NCBI RefSeq assembly: GCF_001673405.1
Contig: NZ_LZLV01000034.1
Coordinates: 62,001 to 126,000, forward strand
DNA length: 64,000 nucleotides
Reading direction: 5' to 3'
Origin: Mycobacterium sp. 1245111.1
Lineage (GTDB): Bacteria; Actinomycetota; Actinomycetes; Mycobacteriales; Mycobacteriaceae
Shown: positions 1-6,629 of the stretch, piece after piece
How positions within the stretch are numbered: the stretch's first letter is position 1
Layout of the letters: each line of letters opens with the position of its first letter
The notes under the pieces: generated by a model
What the model saw: the letters and a program-made list of their open reading frames with translations, nothing else
The model's database searches: none
What the model was told of the DNA's origin: nothing
Program-made: the position numbers and the translations under genes

Positions 1-91
1 GACGCATCGCGCCGTAGCCGAGGCGGTTGATCGTGAGATCGCCGCCGAGAGTGAACGTTCCGGATGCCTGAGCGGGAGCTTGGGTAGTCAC
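1..91 (-). CDS. Aldo/keto reductase, N-terminal fragment
   Basis: Only the first 30 codons lie in the window; the gene continues off the left edge. Reading down from a GTG at 91 gives a short polar leader followed by the stretch TFTLGGDLTINRLGYGAMR. A beta-hairpin followed by an N-R-L-G-Y-G-A-M-R strand is the usual opening of aldo/keto reductases, NADPH-dependent TIM-barrel oxidoreductases. It is divergent from the DUF1990 gene at 151 across a 59-bp gap. The substrate cannot be inferred from this fragment, and the start could be slightly different because the ribosome binding site is weak. Confidence 0.65.
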   Translation of the reverse strand, partial: MTTQAPAQASGTFTLGGDLTINRLGYGAMR

Positions 92-123
92 CTCGCCGAC
101 CGTACGCCTGCCGGGACAGGCCG

Positions 124-139
124 GCCACGTTCGCGTGGC
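124..139. promoter_or_regulatory. Inverted repeat between divergent genes
   Basis: A perfect 6-4-6 inverted repeat, GCCACG-TTCG-CGTGGC, sits in the 59-bp gap between the divergent aldo/keto reductase and DUF1990 genes. The position suits an operator for one or both genes, or a hairpin in a 5' leader. No regulator gene is adjacent in view. Confidence 0.3.
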
Positions 140-150
140 AAGCTGAGTCG

Positions 151-648
151 GTGGACTTGCACACGATTGCGCAGTTGCCGTTCACCTATCCGGAAGTGGG
201 CGCGACCGCTGGGCCGTTTCCACCGGGGTACCGGCACATGGGCTACTCGGCCCACATCGGCATGGGTCAGCTTCGCTTCGAAGAGGCCGCCGACGCGGTC
301 ATGCACTGGGGCATGCAGCGGGGATCGGGTCTGCGGGTTGAACCGAGCACCGACACGATCACGCCCGGCACGGTGGTCGTGGTGAAAATCGGTTTCCTCA
401 AGGCGCCGTGCCGGGTGGTTTACGTCGTCGACGAGCCACATGTGCGCGGGTTCGCGTACGGCACGCTGCCGGGCCATCCCGAGATCGGCGAGGAGCGGTT
501 CGTGGTGCGCCATGACCCAGTCACCTCGGCGGTGTTCGCCGAAGTCTCGGCCTTCTCGCGGCCGGCGACCTGGTGGAGCAAAGCCGGTGGGCCCTTCACC
601 TCGCTGCTGCAGCGCGTGATGAACAAGCGCTACGTGCGGGCGGTCTAG
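151..648 (+). CDS. DUF1990 family protein
   Basis: This 165-residue protein starts at a GTG. It matches the DUF1990 family as I remember it: an N-terminal F-T-Y-P-E-V-G-A motif, a central basic-hydrophobic strand (GTVVVVKIGFLKAPCRVVYVVD) and the typical G-F-A-Y-G-T-L-P-G-H-P-E-x-G-E-E-R-F segment in the second half, ending in an arginine-rich helix. DUF1990 proteins resemble START/SRPBCC ligand-binding folds, but no reaction is established. It has no signal peptide or membrane segment. It stands alone between a divergent reductase gene and a palindromic repeat at 676, so neighbours give no functional clue. Confidence 0.8.
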   Translation: MDLHTIAQLPFTYPEVGATAGPFPPGYRHMGYSAHIGMGQLRFEEAADAVMHWGMQRGSGLRVEPSTDTITPGTVVVVKIGFLKAPCRVVYVVDEPHVRGFAYGTLPGHPEIGEERFVVRHDPVTSAVFAEVSAFSRPATWWSKAGGPFTSLLQRVMNKRYVRAV

Positions 649-675
649 GCCGGTCTGACGCCATGGCGGCGCGCC

Positions 676-731
676 GACACGTAACCGGTTGCGACGACAC
701 GCCGAGCCGAGTCGCGCTGGTTTAAGTTTCG
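676..731 (+). repeat. 56-bp palindromic repeat, copy A
   Basis: This 56-bp unit begins GACACGTAACCGGTTGCG and ends GGTTTAAGTTTCG. It matches copy B (1608-1663) at 49 of 56 positions and the reverse complement of 34069-34124 at 44 of 56, all without gaps. Each unit is itself an imperfect palindrome, because the two ends share the arm CGA-M-ACKTAA. It starts 27 bp after the DUF1990 stop and lies upstream of the DUF559 gene, so it could act as a terminator for the former. Confidence 0.8.
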
Positions 732-767
732 GGAACCGTCGGGGTCGCGCGAGGCTCCGATCCTGGT

Positions 768-1616
768 ATGCGTGACGTATTCGTCGGCAGTGCAGCTATC
801 CGCCAAGGCCGCCTGACTCCCTATCAGCTCAGATCGCGATTCCGGTCGATCTATCCCGACGTGTACCTGCCGAAGTACACAACTCCCTCGCTCCGGCAAC
901 GTTCCGAGGGGGCGTGGCTGTGGTCGGATCGTCGCGGCGTCCTCGCCGGGCTTGCTGCCTCGGCATTGCACGGCTCCAATTGGATCGACGACGACGTGCC
1001 CGTCGAGTTGATATGGCGCAACCCGAATCCGCCCGAAGGCATCATCACCCGTAACTATTCGACTGGCGATGACGAGATCACTCGCGTCGCGGGGCTCTCG
1101 GTAACCACGCCCGCGCGCACGGCGTACGACCTCGGTCGCCTTTTACCGCGCGGCGAGTCGGTGGCGCGACTCGATGCGCTCATGAGGGCCACCCCATTCT
1201 CAATTGAGGACGTGCGACTTCTCGTCAAGCGGCACCCGGGCGCTCGGGGTCTGCGAAGGCTGCGGGCAGCCCTGTCGCTGGTCGACGGCGGGGCCGCGTC
1301 ACCGAAGGAGACGTGGCTCCGGCTGCTCCTGATCGACGCAGGATTTCCCACGCCCACCACCCAGATACCCGTACATGCAAAGTGGCGACTTGTCGCTGTG
1401 CTCGACATGGGTTGGGAGACATACAAAGTGGCCGTCGAATACGACGGTGATCAGCACCGAACCAACCGTCGGCAGTACGCGAAGGATCAGTGGCGACTGC
1501 GCAAGCTGGAGTCGTTGGGATGGATCGTCATCCGAGTCATCGCCGAGGACACGCCAGACGACGTCGCGCGACGGGTCCGAGCGGCGCTGCGCAGGCGAGG
1601 CTGCCTCGACACGTAA
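768..1616 (+). CDS. DUF559 / AbiEi-like endonuclease-domain protein
   Basis: A 282-residue protein. The N-terminal half looks like the winged-helix plus linker seen in AbiEi-type antitoxins and their actinobacterial relatives. It includes a G-V-L-A-G-L-A-A-S-A-L-H-G segment near residues 57-69 and T-P-A-R-T-A-Y-D-L near 114-122. The C-terminal third is a DUF559 (Vsr/PD-(D/E)xK-like) domain, with AVEYDGDQHR at residues 222-231, a following Y..D..R..KLE segment and the G-W-x-V-I-R-V strand near 251-257. Such genes are common and often solitary in mycobacteria, with no proven role. It lacks a toxin partner here, and it is bracketed by two copies of a 56-bp repeat, the second overlapping its stop codon. 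Confidence 0.75.
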   Translation: MRDVFVGSAAIRQGRLTPYQLRSRFRSIYPDVYLPKYTTPSLRQRSEGAWLWSDRRGVLAGLAASALHGSNWIDDDVPVELIWRNPNPPEGIITRNYSTGDDEITRVAGLSVTTPARTAYDLGRLLPRGESVARLDALMRATPFSIEDVRLLVKRHPGARGLRRLRAALSLVDGGAASPKETWLRLLLIDAGFPTPTTQIPVHAKWRLVAVLDMGWETYKVAVEYDGDQHRTNRRQYAKDQWRLRKLESLGWIVIRVIAEDTPDDVARRVRAALRRRGCLDT

Positions 1617-1663
1617 CTGGTTGCGCCGACATGCCGGGTCGAGTCGCGCTAGTTTACGTTTCG
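1608..1663 (+). repeat. 56-bp palindromic repeat, copy B
   Basis: Second copy of the 56-bp unit, in the same orientation as copy A (49 of 56 identical). It contains the DUF559 stop codon (TAA at 1614-1616) and ends 16 bp before the stop of the convergent nitronate monooxygenase gene. That position suits a bidirectional transcription terminator. It may also mark the right edge of a small mobile or duplicated unit. Confidence 0.8.
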
Positions 1664-1679
1664 CGCCGCCGACGCGCCG

Positions 1680-2624
1680 CTAAGCCCAACCCGCGAGCAA
1701 CTCGCGCGCGCCCGTGCAGAGTCGGTCGATGACCTCGCCCACCGGCGCGACATCGGTGACCATCGCGACGCCCTGCCCGGCGTCCACCGCGGCGATACGC
1801 CGATCGTCGGCGGCAATCGCGGTCGCGAGTTCCGCTTCCGCGTCGGCGTCCACGGCCAAGGCGTCCTCGTGTCCGGTCCAGCGCGCGACGAAGTCGTTGC
1901 GCAGCACGCGCGACGGGAACCGCTCCGCCCACGGCAGATGGCGGACGACGTCGTACACCCGGGTGCTGGTGGTGTCGGTTTCGCGGGCCTCGATCAGCGC
2001 CTTGCGGCCGGCGTCACTGGTCAGCGCCTCCACCGACGCCGACAGGCAGGTGCCCAGCCACGCTCCGCTGGCCCCAGCGGCCAGCACCGCGGCGAGGCTG
2101 CGCGGCGACGCGATTCCCCCGGCCGCCAGCACCGGCACCGACACGGCGTCGAGCACCGCATCAAGCAGCGGCAGCGTGCCGATCGTCGCTTCGCCGTGTC
2201 CGCCCCCTTCGCTGCCGCGTGCCACCACCAGGTCGATCCCGGCGTCCTGCGCCCTGCGGGCCTCCTCGCCGTTGTAAACCTGTGTGGCAGCAACGATTCC
2301 GGCGTCGTGAACACGATCGACCCAGGACAGGTCGGTGCCGAAGCTGACCGAGATCAGCTTCGGCTGCGCGGCCAGCGCGGCCTCGAAAAGGCCTGCCTCC
2401 TTGCGCATCACCCAGTCCACCAGGCCGATGCCGAACGTGCCCGCCACGTGCGGCAGCTCGGCGTGCAGCGCCGACGTCGAACCCGCGGTGCCCATGCCGA
2501 CCATGCCGAGTCCGCCGGCGGCGCTCACCCCAGCGGCCAGCCGCCCACCCGCGACCCCGCCCATCGGGGCATTGACGATCGGCACGCGCAGGCCCATGGC
2601 CCGGGACCACGGTGTCGCGAGCAT
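1680..2624 (-). CDS. Nitronate monooxygenase / 2-nitropropane dioxygenase family
   Basis: A 314-residue FMN-dependent TIM-barrel protein. It has the N-terminal P-I-V-N-A-P-M-G-G signature (residues 14-22), the G-S-E-G-G-G-H motif near residues 137-143, and V-P-V-L-A-A-G-G-I followed by L-A-A-G-A-S-G-A-W-L-G-T for the FMN phosphate. Family members oxidise alkyl nitronates with O2, or act as enoyl reductases; which applies here is unknown. It lies 4 bp downstream of a cupin gene and is the last gene of a six-gene minus-strand run. Length is normal for the family. Confidence 0.88.
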   Translation of the reverse strand: MLATPWSRAMGLRVPIVNAPMGGVAGGRLAAGVSAAGGLGMVGMGTAGSTSALHAELPHVAGTFGIGLVDWVMRKEAGLFEAALAAQPKLISVSFGTDLSWVDRVHDAGIVAATQVYNGEEARRAQDAGIDLVVARGSEGGGHGEATIGTLPLLDAVLDAVSVPVLAAGGIASPRSLAAVLAAGASGAWLGTCLSASVEALTSDAGRKALIEARETDTTSTRVYDVVRHLPWAERFPSRVLRNDFVARWTGHEDALAVDADAEAELATAIAADDRRIAAVDAGQGVAMVTDVAPVGEVIDRLCTGARELLAGWA

Positions 2625-2628
2625 CCGA

Positions 2629-2970
2629 TTACGCCGAGGGCAGGCTCTTGAACACGGTCAGCAAGACCACCGAGTCGTCGACTGCCTGCAGGGAGTGCCG
2701 TTGCGGCGGGATCACCACGTAGTCGCCGGTCTTGCCGTCCCACGCATCGTCACCGGCGGTGAGGTGCACGTGTCCTTGAAGGACCTGCAGCGACGCCTGT
2801 CCGGGGCTGTCGTGCTCGGAGAGCTCATGCCCGGCAAGCAACGCCACCAAGGTCTGCCGCAGTTCATGGGTGTGACCACCGTGGATGGTGAGCGAGGCGC
2901 GACCGCTGTGCGCCTGGCGCGCCTGGGTGAGCTGTTCGGCGGCGAGGTTGGTCAGTGAAACGGATTCCAT
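2629..2970 (-). CDS. Small cupin-domain protein
   Basis: A 113-residue single-domain cupin. The central strands read L-A-G-H-E-L-S-E-H-D-S-P-G-Q-A-S-L-Q-V-L-Q-G and later G-D-Y-V-V-I-P-P-Q-R-H-S-L, which correspond to the two cupin motifs with candidate metal-binding histidines and glutamate. Small stand-alone cupins bind metals or small ligands and often act as sensors or isomerases; no specific substrate is visible. It sits in the operon between a four-helix membrane protein and nitronate monooxygenase, consistent with a redox or small-molecule detoxification role. Confidence 0.8.
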   Translation of the reverse strand: MESVSLTNLAAEQLTQARQAHSGRASLTIHGGHTHELRQTLVALLAGHELSEHDSPGQASLQVLQGHVHLTAGDDAWDGKTGDYVVIPPQRHSLQAVDDSVVLLTVFKSLPSA

Positions 2971-3009
2971 CTTCAGCCCTTCGGTTGGCCCGCAACTGCC
3001 GGAGGTTCC

Positions 3010-3435
3010 CTAGATGGATAGTAGAAGAACCCCGCCGGCGATCAATGCCAGCGACTTGACCACCTCGAGCCCGACGTAGACCAGATGCCCGCGCGAACGC
3101 GGCGCGTCGAGTCCGGCCAGCACCTGGTCCGAGCGCCGCGTCAGCCGCGGCCGAACCACACCGATCTGCACGGCCAGGGCCACGATCGCGACCGCCAGGG
3201 TCACTGTCACAGACACGGATGGTGGCCGGGCGACGATGGCCGCCGTGATGACGATTGCGAAGACGACTTCGACGGCGTTGAGCGCGCGAAACACCACTCG
3301 GCCGATGCCCAGGCCAATCGGCAGCGTGACGTTGGGGGCGCGGAACTTCAGTGGCGCCTCGAGGAACGAGATCGCCAGCACCATGCCCAGCCAGACGAAG
3401 ACGACGGCGATAGAAACCGCGAGCGGGAGCGTCAT
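3010..3435 (-). CDS. Four-helix integral membrane protein
   Basis: A 141-residue hydrophobic protein with four predicted membrane segments: about residues 4-26, 42-68, 74-95 and 119-140. A basic loop (RPRLTRRSDQVLAG) lies between helices 3 and 4. The opening L-G-M-V-L-A-I-S-F-L-E-A-P-L-K-F is typical of small uncharacterised actinobacterial membrane proteins of the DUF4149-like kind. The start codon overlaps the upstream carboxymuconolactone decarboxylase-like gene by 4 bp (ATGA), so the two are probably translationally coupled. I cannot assign a function. Confidence 0.7.
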   Translation of the reverse strand: MTLPLAVSIAVVFVWLGMVLAISFLEAPLKFRAPNVTLPIGLGIGRVVFRALNAVEVVFAIVITAAIVARPPSVSVTVTLAVAIVALAVQIGVVRPRLTRRSDQVLAGLDAPRSRGHLVYVGLEVVKSLALIAGGVLLLSI

Positions 3436-3827
3436 ATCGTCGGATTAGGTTGCGGCTCAACCTCATCGAGCACACGCTGGGCGACCCGGAATGCGGCGTT
3501 GGCGGCCGGCACCCCGCAATAGACCGCCGCCTGCAACAGCACTTCTTTGATCTCCTCCCGCGTCAACCCATTGCGTAGCGCGCCCCGAAGATGCAGCGCC
3601 AGTTCGTCGTTATGGCCGAGCGCGATGAGGGCGGTGAGCGTCACCATCGACCGGCTGCGGCGATCCAATCCGGGCCGGGTCCAGACCGTGCCCCAAGCGA
3701 ATTCGGTGACGACCTGCTGGAAATCGCGGGTGAATTCGGTGGTCTTGGCGTTCGCCTGCTCGACGTAGCTGTCGCCGAGCACTTCTCGGCGCACGGCCAT
3801 GCCTTGGTCGTAACGGGCAGTGGTCAT
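3432..3827 (-). CDS. Carboxymuconolactone decarboxylase / AhpD-like family protein
   Basis: A 131-residue all-helical protein of the CMD (PcaC) family: R-R-E-V-L-G-D near residues 13-19, D-R-R-S-R-S-M-V-T-L-T-A-L-I-A-L-G in the middle, then E-L-A-L-H-L-R-G-A-L-R-N-G-L-T-R-E-E-I-K-E-V-L-L-Q-A-A. True PcaC decarboxylates gamma-carboxymuconolactone in protocatechuate breakdown. No other pathway genes are nearby, and the CxxC motif of AhpD peroxidases is absent. It lies 14 bp downstream of the hemerythrin gene within the operon. A role in aromatic turnover or redox chemistry is plausible but unproven. Confidence 0.85.
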   Translation of the reverse strand: MTTARYDQGMAVRREVLGDSYVEQANAKTTEFTRDFQQVVTEFAWGTVWTRPGLDRRSRSMVTLTALIALGHNDELALHLRGALRNGLTREEIKEVLLQAAVYCGVPAANAAFRVAQRVLDEVEPQPNPTI

Positions 3828-3841
3828 GTGGCTCCCAGTCT

Positions 3842-4327
3842 CTACAGAGCTCGCAACATCGACTTTCGGCCCTTGACCCGAAGCTTGTGGACCGTCGACT
3901 CACGTAGCTGCTCGATGCGAGATGCCATTTTGTCACCCAATTCGACAAGCTCTTCATCGGAGATCTTCACCGACGGGGGCACCGGGATCATGTCCCGTTC
4001 TTCTTCTTCGGCGTGCGCCTCCAAAACCGTTGCGAAGGAGTTGAATTCGTCCTCATAGGTTGGAGCGGACGGCGGCGTGCGCAACACTACGGAGAGCTGA
4101 TCGGTCACCTGACGATGCTCGGCGTGCGCGATCGCGATCAACGAGCTGGCCGCAGCGAGCGCCGGGTAATACAAGTCGTCCTCGATACGAAAGTGGATGT
4201 CGAGCTCGACCAGCAGGTCGTCCATATAATCCTGGCGCTCGGGCGCGACGGCAGGAATAGTCGAAATCTTGCCGAGCAACCCCTTGAGCACCTTGTGGTG
4301 GTCCCGCAATACCGTGTACGCGTTCAC
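3842..4327 (-). CDS. Hemerythrin HHE-domain protein
   Basis: A 161-residue protein with the hemerythrin-like helical bundle. There is a D-H-H-K motif at residues 9-12, I-H-F-R-I-E-D-D-L-Y-Y-P-A-L near 43-56, H-A-E-H near 68-71 and E-A-H-A-E-E-E-E-R near 101-109. These histidines and carboxylates would hold a di-iron site that binds O2 or NO. Bacterial relatives handle oxidative or nitrosative stress or iron. The gene overlaps the broken DUF2231/Rieske gene by 4 bp (ATGA) and precedes the CMD-like gene by 14 bp, so it belongs to this operon. Confidence 0.9.
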   Translation of the reverse strand: MNAYTVLRDHHKVLKGLLGKISTIPAVAPERQDYMDDLLVELDIHFRIEDDLYYPALAAASSLIAIAHAEHRQVTDQLSVVLRTPPSAPTYEDEFNSFATVLEAHAEEEERDMIPVPPSVKISDEELVELGDKMASRIEQLRESTVHKLRVKGRKSMLRAL

Positions 4328-4822
4328 TTGCCTACTCCCGTCCCGGCGGCGAGGGAATGCCCGTCGCCGCGCAACTCGATCATCCCGTCGTTGATTCGCG
4401 TTTGATAGCGCGGCAACGCCGCTGCGGAGGGGTCACGCAGCACCGCGCCCGAGCAGACGTCGAAGCGCGAACCGTGCCATGGACACACCAGCCGACCACG
4501 GTCGACCCAGCCGTCACTCATCGGCGCCGCCAGATGCGGATTTTGGGCGCCCTGGCAGCAGGCTCAGCGCATCCAATCCGACGGTGGTCGCGATCGCTCC
4601 GCTGGTCAACGACGCCAGTGGCGGGTGCACCGGGTGGCCGAGCCACACGCCGTTCAGCGCATTGGCGACGCGATCCCGGCTGCTGCCCAACGAGTTCAGC
4701 GCTATGCCGAGTAGGTGCTCGAGCCGATAGCTGGGCCGGTCGAGCCAGCGTTGACGCCCGATGGTGGACAGCAGGCGCTCGGCCGGCTTACGCGAACCCT
4801 TTTGGGGAGACGCCTCGGCCAT
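4324..4822 (-). pseudogene. DUF2231-Rieske fusion gene, internally deleted and frameshifted
   Basis: Reading from ATG 4822 (good GAAAGGG ribosome site), the first ~93 residues match the start of a DUF2231 membrane domain, including N-G-V-W-L-G-H-P-V-H-P-P-L. That frame then stops at 4514. From about 4555 another frame supplies the second half of a Rieske [2Fe-2S] domain (PHLAAPMSDG, then VCPWHGSRFD) and runs to the stop at 4324. An intact fusion is usually near 290 residues; here most DUF2231 helices and the first Rieske Cys-x-His cysteine are missing. I infer a deletion of roughly 150 codons plus a frameshift. Separate translation of a 65-residue Rieske remnant from ATG 4521 is possible but could not bind a full cluster. 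Confidence 0.75.
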
Positions 4823-5039
4823 GGCATCGGCCCTTTCTCGCGTGGTACCACATTCGACGTTACAGAAATCGTAGGTTCAGCGAAAAACGTTGCAATCACG
4901 CGTCTTTGACAGCAGCGGCATCGCCGCGATCGTGCTGTTGCAGACAAGTCCTGGGCAGTGTTCCCGGCTTCGCTCGGGTAAAAACCCGTTACGGCTGGTC
5001 CCTGCGGCACGGTGCGGTGAGGTCGTGCATCCTTTACCC

Positions 5040-5696
5040 ATGACGGTGGATGCCTTCCTGCAGTCGATCCCTCCGCTGGCCGTATACGGATTGGTCGGCG
5101 CTGTCGTCGGCATCGAGAGCTTAGGTATCCCGCTGCCTGGCGAAATCGTTCTGGTGAGCGCCGCGCTGATGTCGTCGCGGCACGAGCTGGCGGTCAATCC
5201 GATCGGCGTGGGTGCGGCCGCGGTACTCGGGGCGGTTATCGGCGACTCGACCGGCTACGCGATCGGGCGTCGCCTGGGCCTACCGCTGTTCGATCGGCTC
5301 GGACGTCGTTTCCCGAACCACTTCGGCCCCGGGCATGTGCTGTATGCGGAGCGCCTGTTCGAACGTTGGGGGGCGCGGGCGGTGTTTTTCGGCCGCTTCA
5401 TTGCGCTGCTGCGGATTTTCGCCGGGCCGTTGGCCGGGGCGCTGAAGATGCGTTACGCCAGATTTCTCATCGCAAACGTCTCGGGTGCGGTCTGCTGGGC
5501 CGGCGGCACCACGGCGCTGGTGTACTACGCGGGGATCGCCGCCGAGCGCTGGCTGACCCGCTTCTCGTGGATCGCGTTGCTGGTTGCCATCGCATGCGGG
5601 GTGATTGCCGCAATAGTGCTGCGCGAGCGCACATCCCGCGCAATCGCCGACCTTGAAGCCGAGCACTCCGACGAATCTGACACCTCCGCGGCGTAA
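5040..5696 (+). CDS. DedA family membrane protein
   Basis: A 218-residue DedA/SNARE-associated family protein. The start at ATG 5040 was chosen because the upstream in-frame codons lack family character. It shows the E-S-L-G-I-P-L-P-G-E re-entrant motif (residues ~21-30), G-A-V-I-G-D-S-T-G-Y-A-I-G-R-R-L-G in the middle and F-F-G-R-F-I-A-L-L-R-I-F-A-G-P-L-A-G-A near 116-134, all hallmarks of DedA proteins. Members act as lipid flippases or undecaprenyl-phosphate transporters at the inner membrane. The conserved arginines of the F-x-G-R-F and R-I-F segments are present. It stands alone, divergent from the minus-strand operon. Confidence 0.9.
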   Translation: MTVDAFLQSIPPLAVYGLVGAVVGIESLGIPLPGEIVLVSAALMSSRHELAVNPIGVGAAAVLGAVIGDSTGYAIGRRLGLPLFDRLGRRFPNHFGPGHVLYAERLFERWGARAVFFGRFIALLRIFAGPLAGALKMRYARFLIANVSGAVCWAGGTTALVYYAGIAAERWLTRFSWIALLVAIACGVIAAIVLRERTSRAIADLEAEHSDESDTSAA

Positions 5697-6184
5697 GCGG
5701 CCCCCGCTGCGTCACGCCTTTCCGGCCATTACCGATGCGCCGCCGAACTCTCGTAGCAAAGAATCTATTCCATTTCCCGGAATCAGACAAAACTTGCCGG
5801 CAAATTACAGGAACGGAGTTTCGAGATTTGCCATAAATCGAACCACCGGATTCGAACTCCGGCCGAGAACGAACCAAGACCTTCTTCCGATCTCGCACGC
5901 GAGCGAAAAGTGTTGTCCTAGCTCGATTTTGGTTCCACGCCTAGGGCCGTTCGACAGTGGCAGAAGCACCCCCGCCCAAATCAAGATCGTGAGATCGTTA
6001 ATAACCTTCGTCCAATAACCCGAAGGGATCGGGGGGTTCCTCACTCAATTCTCAGGTGGTTGCACATAGACACGACCGGTGCGTTCCTGTTATAAACAGT
6101 ATATCTACTAATCGACGTCGGTCTTAAGCTTCCTAGGGCAGGCATCCATATAACGGCGTTAGGCGCCGATGGATCAGGAGCGCT
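5697..6184. other. 488-bp intergenic region, AT-rich, no convincing gene
   Basis: No open frame here has mycobacterial codon character. Roughly 5740-6140 is visibly poorer in G+C than the rest of the window. It holds several small palindromes: CTGTT-ATA-AACAG at 6087-6099, a stem around 5833-5850, and the hairpin at 6144-6174 next to the STAS ribosome site. A TA-rich run near 6097-6110 could be a promoter. It could be a long regulated leader or a remnant of acquired DNA. Confidence 0.6.
6144..6174 (+). promoter_or_regulatory. Hairpin directly before the STAS ribosome binding site
   Basis: ATCCAT (6144-6149) pairs with ATGGAT (6169-6174), and inside it GGCG (6155-6158) pairs with CGCC (6164-6167). 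The Shine-Dalgarno CAGGAG follows immediately at 6175-6180, before ATG 6185. Such a hairpin could control translation of the downstream gene. Confidence 0.45.
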
Positions 6185-6625
6185 ATGAGCACTTTTCTGA
6201 TGGCTGACCCATATTTTCACCCGCTGGTGCTGAGCAGCCGGCTGATATCCGAGCTGGCGCAGGCGCGCAGCACACTGCGCGCGACCACTGAGCGTTACGG
6301 CTCGGCTGTGATTGTCAATGCCGGCGGCGAGCTCGATGCATCGAACGATGCCGTGTGGCGACGCCTGCTGAGCGAGGCCTCCGCGGCAGCGGGTCCTCCG
6401 GGATCTCTAATCGTCGACACCGACGGCCTGGACTTCATGGGGTGCTGCGCGTACGCGGCGCTCGCCGAGGAGGCTAAGCGCGCTCGTGAGCGCGGCGTCG
6501 AGTTGCGGCTGGTGAGTGCCCAGCCGATGGTCGCGCGGATCGTGCGTGCGTGCGATCTGACCGATCTCCTGCCCGTGGACGCGAGTGTGGACGCGGCGTT
6601 GTCCGCGTGCACCTTCGCTGACTGA
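6185..6625 (+). CDS. STAS-domain anti-sigma factor antagonist-like protein
   Basis: A 146-residue protein with a C-terminal STAS domain, residues ~40-140: V-I-V-N-A-G-G-E-L-D-A-S-N strand, L-I-V-D-T-D-G-L-D-F-M-G-C-C-A-Y-A-A-L and a closing L-R-L-V-S-A-Q-P-M-V-A-R-I-V-R-A-C-D-L. STAS proteins bind anti-sigma kinases in partner switching. Here the usual phosphorylatable Ser after the D-F/L-x-G/D segment is replaced by a G-C-C sequence, so classic phosphoregulation is doubtful. The ~40-residue N-terminal extension has no recognised domain. It has a good SD and converges on udgX, 4 bp away. Confidence 0.8.
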   Translation: MSTFLMADPYFHPLVLSSRLISELAQARSTLRATTERYGSAVIVNAGGELDASNDAVWRRLLSEASAAAGPPGSLIVDTDGLDFMGCCAYAALAEEAKRARERGVELRLVSAQPMVARIVRACDLTDLLPVDASVDAALSACTFAD

Positions 6626-6629
6626 CGAC

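Noticed and set aside
3445..3463. IdeR-like box (TTAGGTT ... AACCT)
   Set aside because: The spacer is 7 bp instead of 5, and it lies inside the 3' end of the CMD-like coding region, not at a promoter.
5829..5850. tRNA T-arm-like sequence on the minus strand (GGAGTTCGAATCCGG)
   Set aside because: With the loop set as TTCGAAT the stem fails after one pair, and no acceptor or anticodon arm is nearby. It is only a small palindrome.
6067..6084. Fourth copy of the 56-bp repeat (GACACG-ACCGGT-GCG)
   Set aside because: Similarity stops after about 16 bases and needs gaps; the other arm is absent.
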